From Megalobrama amblycephala (Eukaryota > Chordata > Actinopteri > Cypriniformes > Xenocyprididae), in the NCBI RefSeq assembly GCF_018812025.1, contig NC_063049.1, forward strand, positions 33,629,947 to 33,693,946: a stretch of 64,000 bases of DNA, read 5' to 3'. Within the stretch, counting starts at the first letter, position 1; the number at the start of each line of letters is the position of its first letter. The notes below the pieces were generated by a model that worked only from the letters and a program-made list of their open reading frames with translations, was not told the DNA's origin and searched no databases. A program made the translations under genes and the position numbers. Positions 11,301 through 23,119 of this stretch are shown here, piece by piece.

Positions 11301-12361
11301 AGGTACTAAAAACATATTTAAATCGGTTCATGTGAGTACAGTGGTTCAATATTAATATTATAAAGCAACGAGAATATTTTTGGAGCGCCAAAAAAACAAA
11401 ATAACGACTTATTTAGTGATGGCCGATTTCAAAACACTGTTTCATGAAGCATCGGAGCATAAATGAATCAGTGTGTCGAATCATGATTCAGATCGCGTGT
11501 CAAACTGCCAAAGGCTGAAATCATGTGACTTTGGCGCTCCGAACAGCAGATTCGACACACTGATTCATTTGTGCTCCGATGCTTCCTGAAGCAGTGTTTT
11601 GAAATCGGCCATCACTAAATAAGTCGTTATTTCGTTTTTTTTGGCGCTCCAAAAATATTCTCGTCGCTTTATAATATTAATATTGAGCCACTGTACTCAC
11701 ATGAACCGATTTAAATATGTTTTTAGTACCTTTATGGATCTTGAGAGAGGAAGTGTCCATTGCTCCCTATGGAGGCCTCACGTAGCCATCGGATTTCAAC
11801 TAAAATAGCTTAATTTGTGTTCCGAAGATTAACAAAGGACTTACGGGTGTGAAACGGCATGAGGGTAAGTAATAAATGACAGAATTTTCATTTTTGGGTG
11901 AACTAACCCTTTAAAGTGTTGTGGAAGTGTTGTGTAGTACAACTAAACCACTTCATCACATTCAGTCCTCCTCTCACCTCTAGCAGTGGCTATTTCTCCC
12001 TCATGCCATGCAAGGCAGTGAAAGGCTGTGGGTGCAATTCCCACAGGGAAACTTATTTCCGTTCCCAGCACAGTGGTCCGAGTGTCATTGATCGACACAT
12101 CACGTAAGATCCGTGGCCTGAAGCGGATCCTGATATTTTCATATTATGTGGGATTAGTGAGATTAATTACAAGTATAGCATTAAGCATAAAGTGGAGCAT
12201 AAAGTTGCACGTTTAAATGCAGCATGGTACCGTTTATAAGCCTGCAGGTTGTCATCTCTGGTGGTACATTCATCAGCTCCGGCTTCATAATAGTCCCATG
12301 TAGTCTTTGGGAGGTGCCTCTTGGCATATTCTTCAAAATCATTCAGGCAGACCATAGTCAT
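8319..12361 (-). CDS. hao2: 2-hydroxyacid oxidase 2 (peroxisomal, FMN-dependent), complete
   Basis: HAO2 oxidises long-chain 2-hydroxy acids to 2-oxo acids in peroxisomes, with H2O2 as by-product. Seven GT-AG exons: 12361-12231, 12129-11978, 11034-10751, 9960-9739, 9653-9495, 8554-8485, 8374-8319; total 1074 nt, 357 residues plus TGA, close to human HAO2 (351). The start reads MTMVCLNDF, matching the family start; the frame is open further upstream, but a possible 5' UTR acceptor lies at 12385-12384. Active-site features: Tyr24 in [33 protein letters not shown] with catalytic His252 and Arg255; YMDGGIRTG and [10 protein letters not shown] of the FMN phosphate site. The C-terminus [11 protein letters not shown] ends in a PTS1 peroxisomal signal (SRL). 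The C-terminus and [13 protein letters not shown] favour HAO2 over HAO1. Tyr24 is notable because human HAO2, as I recall it, has a non-Tyr residue there. Introns 2 and 5 hold MITEs of one family. Confidence 0.96.
8646..9426. mobile_element. TTAA foldback MITE, family 1 (copy A)
   Basis: The ends read TTAAAGGGTTAGTTCACCC and mirror GGGTGAAATAATCCTTTAA, and a TTAA sits at each border (8646-8649 and 9423-9426). The two arms stay complementary for most of their length and meet around 9000-9060, so the transcript would fold into one long hairpin. It lies in hao2 intron 5, between exons 9495-9653 and 8485-8554. There is no coding potential. Confidence 0.88.
10444..10700. repeat. Imperfect tandem duplication in hao2 intron 3
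   Basis: Two related blocks, about 10444-10545 and 10614-10700, share the strings gacagcccta and gcccaagtttgaaaacc, then ttgctctact followed by attataaa. The period is about 170 bp. The repeated gacagccct resembles the end of the interspersed element annotated at 40463, so this may be a duplicated fragment of it. Confidence 0.55.
11118..11914. mobile_element. TTAA foldback MITE, family 1 (copy B)
   Basis: Bordered by TTAA at 11118-11121 and 11911-11914, with ends TTAAAGGGTTAGTTCACCC and its complement GGGTGAACTAACCCTTTAA, both well preserved. The arms pair over about 390 bp each. It sits in hao2 intron 2, about 60 bp from exon 2 (11978) and 80 bp from exon 3 (11034), and fills most of that intron. 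Confidence 0.9.
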
Positions 12362-13849
12362 TTCTGCACAGACACCTTCCTCACTAAAAAAACACAAACA
12401 TCGTCATGACATCGCACACACAACTGATATAATATCAGCATTAATATCACATAATCACTGTATATAAATACAACAATGTATAAAGAGAAGTATGAACGTC
12501 AATATTAGTTTACCATTAAGATAATTTACTTTTTCAAGGTCAATGAATATCAAATATAGATAAATCAACCAAAATATTTCCATATTTTTCAAGGCCGATT
12601 TTACACTAGTAAATGACGAAAAATAAAAATTTAAAAATTTGCTGCTTAAACATTTTAACATGGTATTACATTGATTAGTACTCAAAACCCTTGAACAAAT
12701 CACCTGCATTTAAACAAAGAATCAGAATATTAATGTTTATGCATCTTTTCTTTTCAACTTCAGGTTGAATATTACAGTTTAATAGTATCATATGTAACAA
12801 CTCTACTTTGAAAACACAAACAATAGGCCTGTTTTACCTTTTCTGAAGGTTTAGACAAATTTAGGTCACAGCACAGTGGACTGCTTCGTTGCTTTTAGCC
12901 AACTACCTTTGGCAGTCAAAACACTGATTAACATTAAAGACTGAACCAGGAGGATGGAAACACAAGTGGGTTGGGAACAACTTTTGAACTCTAGCTATGA
13001 GCCAGAACTTAGCTTTTACAAGACATTCCCTTGTATTCCCTTTATGATTACATAGTGAACTGGAATGTATGTTCATACTAATATTTCTTAGAAAAATCAG
13101 TGTATCAATTTGTCAATAAATTTTTTTAAAATGCACAACCACCACTAGAAGTTAATAATTAAAGCAGGACACCAGATCTGTTCTTGTAGTCATCAGAAAC
13201 TCCTGACCTATGGACTCAACCCAGCACTGCTTTTAAAGGACTGAAGCAACTCAGTGTTTACTCATCCATCAGTACCCGTAACTCTGAAAGAACCCAAAAC
13301 AACCATTTGCTAAAAATACTGGAATGAATTACTAAGCATTGTAAATCTAACCCAAGTCACTGCCTAATACAGACTTATATGAAAGCAGCCTGTGTGCAAT
13401 GCAGTTTTGCTATAACCTAACAAATGGGGCCTGGGACTGACTCCTGGTGTTTATTGTGTTTGCAGTGGCTGGAAATGTGCTGACCATAGAATAAACTCAG
13501 GTGCATGAGCACAAGTGAAGCCTCCATCACAGTTCTCTACATGTGACGCAACCACCTGTTCTGTCTAACTAGGGAGATAGCGTAGTCTGTTTGAGGACCT
13601 GTCAAATAGTCAAATCAAATTCTGAAAGACAGCCAAAACTGGTATATTTCTCTATTTCACATGAGGTGTTAAGTTATCTAGCTTTGTTGCAGAACTGTAG
13701 AATGCAAGTGGATTCAATCATTTAATCATATTTGTACCATGTTACATTATTCCTTCAGATATACAAGGAATCTCATGAGTTTGTTTTTTCAACCTTTTTG
13801 GATATGTACGAAATACACACATTCAAAAGTATTGGGTCAATAAGATTAT
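12362..13849. promoter_or_regulatory. hao2 5' flank, no gene seen
   Basis: This AT-rich sequence upstream of the hao2 start codon should include the 5' UTR and promoter. A possible untranslated-exon acceptor is at 12385-12384. No TATA box, CpG island or conserved-looking block was identified, and no repeat was recognised. Confidence 0.35.
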
Positions 13850-14700
13850 TTTTTTTAATACTTTTAGAATTTTATAAGATGTCTATTTCAAATAAATTAT
13901 GTTCTTTTAAACTTTTTATAAATCAAGAATCCTGATTTTTAAAAAAAATCATATCTGTCACAAAAAATATTAAGCAGCACAACTGTTTTCAACATTGACA
14001 ATAATAAGAAATGTTTCTTGAGCAGCAAATCAGCATATTAGAATGATTTCTGAAGGGTCATGTGACACTGAAGACTGGAGTAATTCAGGAATCATCACAG
14101 GAATAGATTACATAGACTTGTCAAAAGTACCGACTTCAGTACCAATCGGTATTTAAATTTTAAACTTGTGACGCTTTGAGCGTTGTTGAGCGGATTTGTA
14201 AACACCTCTGATTGGCCATTGTGTTCAAACGCTCAACAGATGTGTCTGCGATTGGCTACAATTATCAACGCACGGGAGCATTTGAAAGCAGGCGTCTATC
14301 AGCAGACTGGTCCACAATAGACGCCTGCTTTGAAGCGCTCATGTGTGCATCTGTGTAAACACATGGTCAAGAGTGTCATTAATGACTATTTACAGCGTTG
14401 ATCATTGTAGCCAATCTCACAGACATATCCAATGAGCACATGAACACAATGGCCAATCAGAGGTTTTTACGAATCCGCTCAACAGCGTTTAAAGCATCAC
14501 ATTTTTAACTACTACTAACTAGGTACCAAAGTACAACTCTATTACATATTAAAATAGAAAGCAGTTATTTTGAAATGTAATTATATTTCATAATACCACT
14601 GTTATTACTCTGTTTCTTTCAAATAAATGCAGCCTTGGTGAGAATTAATAGTTGCATTAGAATTCTTTGAAAAACATTTAAAAATCTTTCGAACAGTAGT
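13850..14700. mobile_element. Foldback element of the 'aaatcagcatatta' family, split by a second insertion
   Basis: The left part (about 13850-14113) contains agcagcaaatcagcatatta and gatcatgtgacactgaagac-like sequence. The right part (14548 to about 14700) contains aaataaatgcagccttggtg and 'gaacagtag'. These are the same blocks, in the same order, as the intact copy at 26524-27462. The continuity is broken at 14114-14540 by another element. Confidence 0.75.
14115..14540. mobile_element. Palindromic MITE with 8-bp target duplication, nested
   Basis: The direct repeat attacata flanks it at 14107-14114 and 14541-14548. Terminal inverted repeats are acttgtcaaaagtacc and, mirrored, ggtaccaaagtacaact. 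The interior is also palindromic (gattggccattgtgttcaaa against a complementary block ending at about 14462). An 8-bp duplication is the hAT superfamily signature. Confidence 0.78.
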
Positions 14701-16262
14701 TAGTTTTCATATAAAAAAGTTAAACTAGACATTTATGAAAAAGAAGTATATGCAATCTTTACTATTCTGGTAAAAAGTGCAGTACTCTGACATTTTAATA
14801 TTATGAAAAAGTAACTAATTCTGCCCATTTTACCCTTTGACACTCAGTGCTCAAGACTGCCAAGTTACTCAGTTATTTATAAATGTTACAACCTGTTTGG
14901 CATAGTGTAGCCTATTTAATGTCACCCCTGACAAGCATTAATGAGAGCAGCCATTTAAGCAAGAGCCTAAACTCCTGCCATTTCTTTTATTGCTCAGATT
15001 ACAAACACTTAAGACACCTCAAAATGTCACACGCATGTTCATAATTGAGGCAGACCGACAGTTCATTTTTCTTACAGTAGCCACTATACTGAGTAATGAA
15101 CAACCAACACACAACATGCCATTTAAACAAACATCAGATGCCACTTGCAACAAACTGCTAAAGCAACTTTTCTGTCCATCCAGAAAGATTAAACTTTTGG
15201 ACATTTTTTATCCAAATGAAATTCCTTATTTATTTGTCTGTTGTTGGCTGCATCAACTCTCAATGAGCCGAAATAAACAGTCACTTACATATATGCAAAT
15301 CTGTGTCTGTGTCAGTATAGGGTCAAATCCTGCCACAATACATTAAAAACCTCCTCATAACCAAGCGTCTGTCATTATAAATAATTATGTCATCAACTAA
15401 TAAAGCAGCAATAACACTTGTCTCACTGATCCTTTTTCAATCAAACTACACTCACTTATCACATACTACATTCTGACACATGGCCTATTTTGCCTTTTCA
15501 ACCCTCTTATCTAACCATCTCCCTATGGTTGGTTAGTTCTACATACAGCCTGGTTTTGGCATCCGCATCCTGATTAGGTGTTTCCGGCAGATGTGTGCTC
15601 AATAATATCTCTCATGTTGTTGTGTTAGCAAACTGCTAGTCACTTACCCCCTAAATATGTTCATATTTTTATGACACCCCAGTTCTGCATGTGTAAGACA
15701 GTCTAGAAAAAAGAAGAAAAAAAAATTACAAAACAAAATCACTTCATTGTTTTGTCTATTAATGTTTCTTCATTTATCCTTCATCTTTTGTTCCATATGT
15801 TGTCATTTATTTCAGACAACATAAGCCTCTTCAACAGAACAAATGATCACTAGGTGGCGATAGTAAGCAAATAAAGACATTTTTAGAAAGATTTTGAGCA
15901 CATAAAGACAAAATCTTAATGCACACAACCCTACTTATCAACAAACATGTTGGCAAGCTCCAAACCAAAGTCTGGTCAAACTATTTTCTTCTATGATGTT
16001 AAACTAAATTAGCACCCCATAAAAAGAAATGTCCAGGAAAAAGGTAACATGAGATAAAAGTTGCCTAAGATTGACTATAGTGACTGGCTTTCAGTTGTGT
16101 GACAGCTCTCATTTCAGTTGCTGTCACTCATGTTTCAAAGCATGTTTTTGAGGACCAATCGCCTATATTATTATATTATTTAAAGCTTGTTTTATATTAC
16201 TTTTAAACGATTATTTGCTTTACTTGTAACCATATTTGATATTTGAGTTAATTATTTTTGGC
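14701..16262. other. Intergenic sequence, nothing recognised
   Basis: Mixed AT-rich sequence. A short open frame on the plus strand (14990-15346) has no start context, domain or codon signal that would support a gene. No repeat family was identified. Confidence 0.4.
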
Positions 16263-16506
16263 TACACTCTTAAAAACTAGCATCTACAGTTCCAGGATGA
16301 ACTTTTAACATTCATGGAACCTTTCCATTACACCAAAGGTTCTTTATTGTCTAAAAAGATTATTTAGGTTTTTAAAATATTCTTTACACTAAGAAAAATG
16401 GTTCTTTTAAGAAGTGTTCACTGAAAGCTTCTTTGGGGAACCAAAAATGTTTCTTCTAAGCCATTGCTGTGAAAATCCAATTTTGGAATCTTTTTTAATA
16501 GTGTGT
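16263..16506. mobile_element. Small MITE with ACACTCTTAAAAA-type ends
   Basis: The left end is tacactcttaaaaa and the right end is a degraded mirror (atagtgtg). The interior repeats aaggttcttt and its complement (ggttcttttaag), the known layout of a very abundant fish MITE with 'AAGGTTCTTTATT' arms. Confidence 0.7.
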
Positions 16507-16559
16507 TAATTCATTTGTACCCTTCCTGTGTGTATGTGTAATTGATGTATGTCTTACCT

Positions 16560-17012
16560 TGTCACTGAAGCTCTTGATTTGCTCCTGAAATCTGTTCTGT
16601 TTCCCTGCCACATGTGTTCAGGTAGGACTGTACAACAGTGGTTCGAGCCCCTGCCTCCGGCCTGCCACACACACACGCACACACTACACACATACACACA
16701 CTACACACACTAAGCTCTACAGTCAGCACTAAGCCCTACAGTCAGCACTAGCCCAGTCATCGTATTGTACAGGGGTAAAAAAGGGCCAGAAACAACTTTT
16801 TGTTTCAATTGTATGCTTGGAGTGAGGATCACTGGCATTTCATCAATGTGCTTGTGTGTGTTCTGCTTTTCTTTGGTACAATTTTGCAGTATTTTTCTGA
16901 GAATAGCCTTCGAATAAATACTGTGTATACTCTGTATATTGTTGGCTCTGTGACTAATTGCTTGTTCTTAATTTGCAAGTCACTTTGGATAAAAGTGTTT
17001 GTTAAATTAATA
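16560..17012 (+). repeat. SINE-like remnant: pol III B-box and L2-type 3' tail
   Basis: At 16640-16650 there is ggttcgagccc, a good tRNA B-box. About 330 bp downstream, 16981-17007 contains cactttggataaaagtgttt followed by gttaaat. That closely resembles the 'cgctttggataaaagcgt' tail shared by cyprinid SINEs and L2 LINEs. Head and tail may belong to one degenerate SINE or to two neighbouring fragments. An AC microsatellite interrupts the region (16670-16710). Confidence 0.5.
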
Positions 17013-17166
17013 CGTCAATATTTTGGACAATGTACTATTTCAGTTATTGTGAGCAGTTTTACAGCAATGAGGATTTTATGCCACCACTTGATTCAGTGAC
17101 TTTTTTTTTTCCTCAAAAAAAGAAAAAAAAAGAAGAGAAAGATAATAGATAGTTGCTATAAATTAT

Positions 17167-17742
17167 TTAAAGATGCTCTATGTAAGAATGACAGCTAGTG
17201 GTTGACATGAGTACTGCAGTCCAAATCCCCGCCCCCTCCTCCTCAGACTTGATGCTCTTGCGGGTTGCCAGTTTGAAGACACACAACAGGAGCGAGCTCA
17301 ATTGATATTGGAAGGTGAGGAGACTTACACACTGTAAGATAATTAGTTGATTTATTGATTTATGATAAATTGATATCGCGTTTTAATACGCTCCAGTTCA
17401 TAGAGATTTTTAGATAGATGCTGAGGCTTTTTAGGTCGGGTAGAATCTGCAATCTCTGACTCAGTTTGTTCACTGGCTTCCATGGCTGCAATTCGCTGTG
17501 TTTTCCACCAACTGGCAACCCGGGGTGGCGAAATACCATTGGGAACTTGCGGTCTTGCACAGACCAAAACAAAAACAGACATTCCGATACGGAATGCAAA
17601 TTTCAAAGTAAAATAACTGGCTGTAGCAATGGTTTTCAGAGAAATGAGTATGTGAACTCAGCATGTTCAATAAATATCTGCAAACATACTATAGTATTTT
17701 TATGCTTTAGTACAGTTAAAAACTTACACAGAGCACCTTTAA
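17167..17742. mobile_element. TTAA foldback MITE, family 3 (GCTCT ends)
   Basis: TTAA borders lie at 17167-17170 and 17739-17742. The left end is TTAAAGATGCTCTATGTAAG and the right end mirrors it as cttacacagagcacctttaa. The family resembles the copies at 31555 and 55479. There is no coding potential, although several short shadow frames cross it. Confidence 0.72.
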
Positions 17743-18013
17743 AGCCGCAGTCTGTACGTTTTGCCTCTTTGTCGCCATCTCTGTTTGAAACCTGCAATTG
17801 CAGTCAATTGTGGAATTCTCATCTTTACGTGTGTTGTGTATCGACACGGCTCCTCAGCGCGGACAAATTTGTTTGCCGTCAGTCACAACATCGGTGTGGA
17901 TACTATACTTCAGAATCACAGATTCTACTTCTTGGAAGTATGACCAAAGTAAGAATTTTCACCGGAAAATGCCATCTATCTACCTATCTATCTATCTAGT
18001 ATATACTGGATAT

Positions 18014-18310
18014 AGTCAATTATTCCTGTGATGTCAAAGCTGAATTTTTAGCTCCATTACTTAGTGTCACATGATCCTTCAGAAATCATTCTAACATGCT
18101 GATTTGCTGCTCAAGAAACATTTCTTATTATTATCAATGTTAAAAACAGTTGTGCTGCTTAATATTTTTGTAGAAAGAGCAATACATTTTTAAGGATTCT
18201 TTGATGAATATAAAATTTAAGAACAGTATTTATTTGAAATATAAATGTTTTGAAACACTGTCTTTACTGTTACTTTTTATCAATTGAATGTTTCTTGCTG
18301 AATATAAGCA
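18014..18310. repeat. Partial copy of the 26524-27462 foldback family
   Basis: It contains the family blocks attcctgtgatgtcaaagct, acatgatccttcagaaatca and gctgctcaagaaacatttct in the order seen in the complete copy, without terminal repeats. It was probably truncated at both ends. Confidence 0.7.
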
Positions 18311-19242
18311 TTCATTTCTGTAAATGTTTAAATACATTTCTGTAAATGTTTAAATACATTGTATTATAAAGTGTTACAAAGAAAGTCTGCTTTTTATAGT
18401 GACTGTAGAGGTTGAAAGCCCCCATGTTAAAGGAAAGTATCAGTGTCTGAACTCACCGTGAATGAAACAAAACTCCACTTAACGCTATGCACGCCCTGCT
18501 TGTGCTAAAGCTAAAATCAGATTCTCTGTCTATTTCATTACCTCTTTATTCCACTTACTTAATTTAAATCAAATTACAATATTTACGCAGTATTTCTGTG
18601 AGTGTGCGTTTTTATTTTGGCTCGCAGAGAGAGCTTTAAGGACCAGGCCGGGCCGGGCTCTTTGAGGTGCTGACAGACCTGCTTTTACTGAGGTGTTAAT
18701 TGCGTTAATGCACAGATGGCTTTGATGTTAATCATATCTTTCCATCTCTCTTTCTTCTCAGTTTCTCTATCCTGCTTCAAACACACAACCTTTCAGTCAT
18801 CTCAGTTCAACCCCTCATTCTTTCTTCCTCCCTCTCTCTTAAATTTGAAGTGAGGTCTGGGTGGAAAACCTTTTTCACATGCTGCTTCTGCTGCTGTCTG
18901 TGCCCCTGGGCTACTACACCGTTAGCCCACAACATATGTGTTAGATTGAGCAGAGTTCTCCTGCCCTGGTCACAATCTTTTGTCTTTACCTCAGCGCTCG
19001 CTTTCTCAATCTCTCTTTCCATCTCTCTCTGGGCATAGTAGTTGAGTCCAGTTTGAAGAGTTAATGCTTTTTTCTTCTATGTCCTTTCGTTTCACATCTT
19101 TGTGAATCAAAACAGCGCCTACTGCTCGTCACAATACAGCCTCCAGATCAAAAACACTCCACTCTGTCTGTCAAACACAGTTTGAGTTCATCACACATGG
19201 ATCTTCACCACACATTATTGAATGTATGACTGTTTATGCATG

Positions 19243-19286
<44 letters not shown>

Positions 19287-20184
19287 CAAATGGTCAGATG
19301 CTTTTTTTTTCTCAGAACTTAAATCGGTAGAAAATGGATAATGCCATGGCAGAAAAGTATCTTTTCCGTTAAGTTTACGCACATTTCCTTCAACCCTACA
19401 ACGAAATGCGTAATTCAAAATACGGGTAAAACACGTGGAAAATCAATACAAAAAATTCTTTCATGTAAAGACGGTACATTAGATAAGCGTACCGGATAAT
19501 CGTATTTTTACAGATTATAGAGTGTGTATTTCAATACCTGAATTAAGCATTTAGCAATAGCATCATTTAACTGTAAGACGGATTTGACTTGAACAAACTC
19601 GCTTCATAATACAATCTTCATGTGCTAACTGTGGCGTCTGGGGTCTCTCGCCTCTGTCACTTCACTGTCTGAGAATTCAGAGGATGTGGGACCAAACTCA
19701 CTAATAAAAACCCTCCTATCCCTCTTAATTTGTCAATGTCATTCTCTGTCACCCTAATGTCGCTATTTCTCTGGATCTTTCTTTTGCTTTCTTTGTAGAT
19801 TGGAGACGGCTCATAAATCAGGAGTTCAGATTGATTGATGGATATATAATTGTCTGCCGTTTTTGCTGTGAGAGCATACAGAAATGCAGGGGAAAGTGCA
19901 CACTCAGCACAGTTTACATTGATGATTTACTCCGAGACATTGCTTATTCCATTTTATTTGGAAGATAAATGGATTACAGGCATGGAAATCAAGGGAAAAC
20001 ACCCACTGAAATGATACTTTGATGGTCTAAATTGTGAGGACCCTGCATGCAGTATAACATTTGGATTATTTCATTATATTCTACAGGCCTAGTTAAATTT
20101 TATCTATTCACTGTCTAAACGGTGAGTGTTGCTGAATGAATAGCTAACATGAAGAAACTTGCATGTGAAGAAAACACTCTCTGC
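18311..20184. other. Intergenic; simple repeat and two CNE-like blocks
   Basis: It contains a GA microsatellite (19246-19284) and two blocks that look less repetitive than their surroundings: about 18620-18760 (ttaattgcgttaatgcacag) and about 19795-20010 (agattgattgatggatatat), which carry homeodomain and TALE-like cores. No coding exon was seen. The regulatory reading is inference from composition only. Confidence 0.35.
19246..19284. repeat. (GA)n microsatellite
   Basis: Uninterrupted GA dinucleotide run of about 39 bases. Confidence 0.97.
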
Positions 20185-20186
20185 TA

Positions 20187-20931
20187 CACTGTAAACCCAA
20201 ATAAGTTGTCAAAACCTTTTTTTTCTTTTTTTTCTTGAGTTAAGAAATTCAAAGTTTAAGTAAGCAGAACTGCCAGATTTTTATTTTGTACTCATACATT
20301 TTAATTGTTCTTAACTTGAAATGTTTGAGTACACTAATTCATACATTTAACTTAAAATTTCCACGTAACCTCAATGTGAACAACAAACTTAGCTAGCTAT
20401 AACAAGTTAATTCAGAAAATGCTAATTTGCTAACAAGTTAACAATAGCATGGTTTAGTGCTTGCTGAATAAGTACAGCAACATTTAGCAAATATTTAACA
20501 TACTTGCTCTCAAACCAAACCACATGCACCACTTGTCACCATGATGGTAACTCTCCAAAAACCCACATTAACAGAAACTCTTATATTAGCATAACAAAAC
20601 AATCACTACTAAATCTCCCACTTAACCATAATCTTGCACAAAAAACATTATATAACACTTAATTTTAGCATTTACTCTCCCTTTCGAGTGCCATGGGCAA
20701 AGCATGCTGGGAAATAGAAAATTCCGTTAAACTTAAGTTCATCTAAATTAAAAGAAATGAGTTCATAAAACTCAAAATAATGAAACAGGTCAGCTTATTT
20801 AAAATATGTCAGTTCTGTGAACTTGAAAGTGCTAAATATTCATAAAAGTTAATTTGACTGAACTAATTGGTTTAATTTAAGTTTGTCCTACTCAAACCAA
20901 TTAATTATTTTGAGCGTTATGGTTTGCAGTG
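20187..20931. mobile_element. TA-flanked MITE with CACTGTAAACCC ends
   Basis: The left end is CACTGTAAACCC and the right end mirrors it as GGTTTGCAGTG, with TA on both outer borders (20185-20186 and 20932-20933). The interior is AT-rich and partly palindromic (aagttcatct / aacttaaaa blocks). The TA duplication suggests a Tc1/mariner-type mobilising source, without proof. Confidence 0.65.
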
Positions 20932-20933
20932 TA

Positions 20934-22094
20934 CTCCAAAACATCAATTACATCAGAATGTACAGTTGCAGTATAAAATTTAAAATAGTGACATGTATAT
21001 AGTGACAGTTCATGTATTCTAGCAGTGTTTATATGCCTGATATATTGTGCAAAGACACTTTTATAATCGATGGTCATTTGATTTTATAATTAGTAGCCAT
21101 AAATTTGTTCAGACTAAGAATTTATTGCAAATAATGAAGCATTATATTGAGACACATATAAGTATTATGGTTCATATGCTTATAAAATACCCATACAAAA
21201 TTAATTTACACAATCACATTTACATTTTTAATTACTGTACTTTTCTGCTGTTTAGAAAGTATTTGTGTTATGTGGTGGTTCAGCACTCTGGATAGCTCAG
21301 AACATGGGCTCTTTATCTGGATTTGACACTTCCTCAGACCTCTTCAACCAATGTAGCACTTTCATCCCTTTTTTTATTACATTTAATTTCATTAAAAACT
21401 TAAATACAAATATTTTTCTTGTATAACCGTTGATCAATAAAATTATCATTTCATTTTTAATAACTTTTTTTAACTTAGCAGTTCTGTAAAATAGAATCTG
21501 AAGCCGTCTGCATGGTCTCTGTATTTAAAATGACCATTTAAAGTGGAAATATTTGCATCTGAACTCTTAAATTAGTTGACTATTTGTACTTTTGTGAAGT
21601 TGTATAAATACCATACCTAACATTCTAACAAACAGCATCCAAAGTCAATTCATATGAGAGCACCATCTGACCGCCCCAAATCGCTCTCATAACTTTGGAT
21701 CAATTTCATATAAATGTTTCTCCTCATTGGCAGAATTGTTATGGCCCAAGTAATTATCAGCCATCCAAGAAGCAAGATGAGTTCAAGCACATTGATTACA
21801 TAAAACTAGGTGAAATCAAGGATATTTGTTTGATCAGATGCGCTCATTTTCCATCCTAAGTAAAACTCATACATACACTAAGAAAAGGAGAATGGAAAAA
21901 TTGAGTGCACTCATTTAGATTCAGCTGCTATCCTGAGTAATTTGGAAAGGATCCTTAGGGTCATTTAAACTTGTGTTGGGTTCCAGTTACAGAGCAGTAA
22001 AAATGAGATTAATGATGTCAGATTGACTTCTCTTGTTGGGACACTCCTCTTCTGTCCTGTGAAGGACCTCAGTCTCAGTGTCCACATCTAATCA

Positions 22095-22098
<4 letters not shown>
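20934..22098. other. Intergenic sequence, nothing recognised
   Basis: AT-rich sequence with only short chance open frames. No repeat family or conserved-looking block was recognised. Confidence 0.4.

Positions 22099-22168
<70 letters not shown>
22099..22168. repeat. (TG)n microsatellite
   Basis: Uninterrupted TG dinucleotide run of about 70 bases. The Cys-Val repeat frame that crosses it is an artefact. Confidence 0.98.
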
Positions 22169-22171
<3 letters not shown>

Positions 22172-22356
22172 TCAGCTACAATTATGTAGTTATGCAAAAT
22201 ACCATATAGTTGGTCCAGCTGGAAGCATCAAATATGCCTTTATTCTATGGTTTGTGTGTATATGTGTCCTCATGTCCACCTTAGATTGGATTTCTTTCAT
22301 TCTTTCTTTCATATCTTTTACTAATTCATACACAGTTTAAAAATAAGGGATAACGT

Positions 22357-22552
22357 CAGTGGTGTCCAATCCTGCTCATGGAGGGCCAAAGTCCTGCAAA
22401 GTTTTGCTCCAACACTAATTAAACACTCCTGAACCAGCTAATCAAGATCTTACTAGGCATACTTCCAGAAACTTCCAGGCAGGTGTGTTGAAACAAATTA
22501 GAGCTAAACTCTGCAGAACAGTGTCCCTGCAGGACAGAGTTGGACATCACTG
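22357..22552. mobile_element. hAT MITE, 196 bp, with target duplication
   Basis: The left end is cagtggtgtccaatcctg; the right end mirrors it as cagagttggacatcactg. The flanks gataacgt (22349-22356) and gataacgc (22553-22560) are an 8-bp duplication with one mismatch. Length, ends and duplication size fit the hAT superfamily. This is a very common fish repeat. Confidence 0.9.
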
Positions 22553-22890
22553 GATAACGCAGTTGGCTGGTCATTTAGCAAAATAAACACTGACATGAAG
22601 TTCTTGTATCATGTGGAGTATGACATTAAACATTGATTGAGTTTAAATTATTTCACATTGATTATTGTAGTGCATTATGGGACTGAATGAGAGTACTCAA
22701 TAATATCCACTATGGTTTTGGGCACCACTACAATGGCGGCCTTCTCAAAATAGTGCACTATATGGGGCTGATTTCGGGCACAGCGGTGTGATATGATGGA
22801 GATGAAAGTAGCGTAGTTTTCAGATAAACTCGGAGGAGCAGACTGATACACAGCATTAGCATGGACGACAGCAAATATTAGGAAACATGG

Positions 22891-23119
22891 TGTGTTCACG
22901 CCATGTTGTAATTACTGTAATTACGAGAATTCGACTTGTAAAAAGCATTCATGCCCTCATAATTACAGCTTGTAAAATGGGATTTTTCTGAGAGCTCATA
23001 CTTACTATGTGACCACTACAGATTCATTTAAGCCATAATACCCAGTCCGAGGACGTGAACAGCTCCGAAATGAATGTCACATGTTGACTACGGTAATTAC
23101 AACACAGCGTGAACGTAGC
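22891..23119. mobile_element. Small foldback element
   Basis: Left arm tgtgttcacgccatgttgta and right arm ending acacagcgtgaacg are complementary with mismatches, and both include a taattac core next to a near-palindrome. The borders are not sharp. The sequence from about 22665 to 22890 may belong to the same or a neighbouring repeat. Confidence 0.5.

Noticed and set aside
12005..12050. tRNA B-box-like string ggtgcaattcccacaggg
   Set aside because: It lies in hao2 exon 2 on the opposite strand, and there is no matching A-box or cloverleaf. Coding constraint explains the sequence.
14990..15346. 118-codon plus-strand frame
   Set aside because: AT-rich intergenic DNA, no splice sites, no recognised motif and no neighbouring exon.
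17466..17999. 177-codon plus-strand frame
   Set aside because: It runs through a family 3 TTAA MITE and a following repeat. Open frames exist on both strands, and none continues past the element.
22104..22340. Cys-Val repeat frame (also 62413-62661)
   Set aside because: It is a translation of TG/AC microsatellites.
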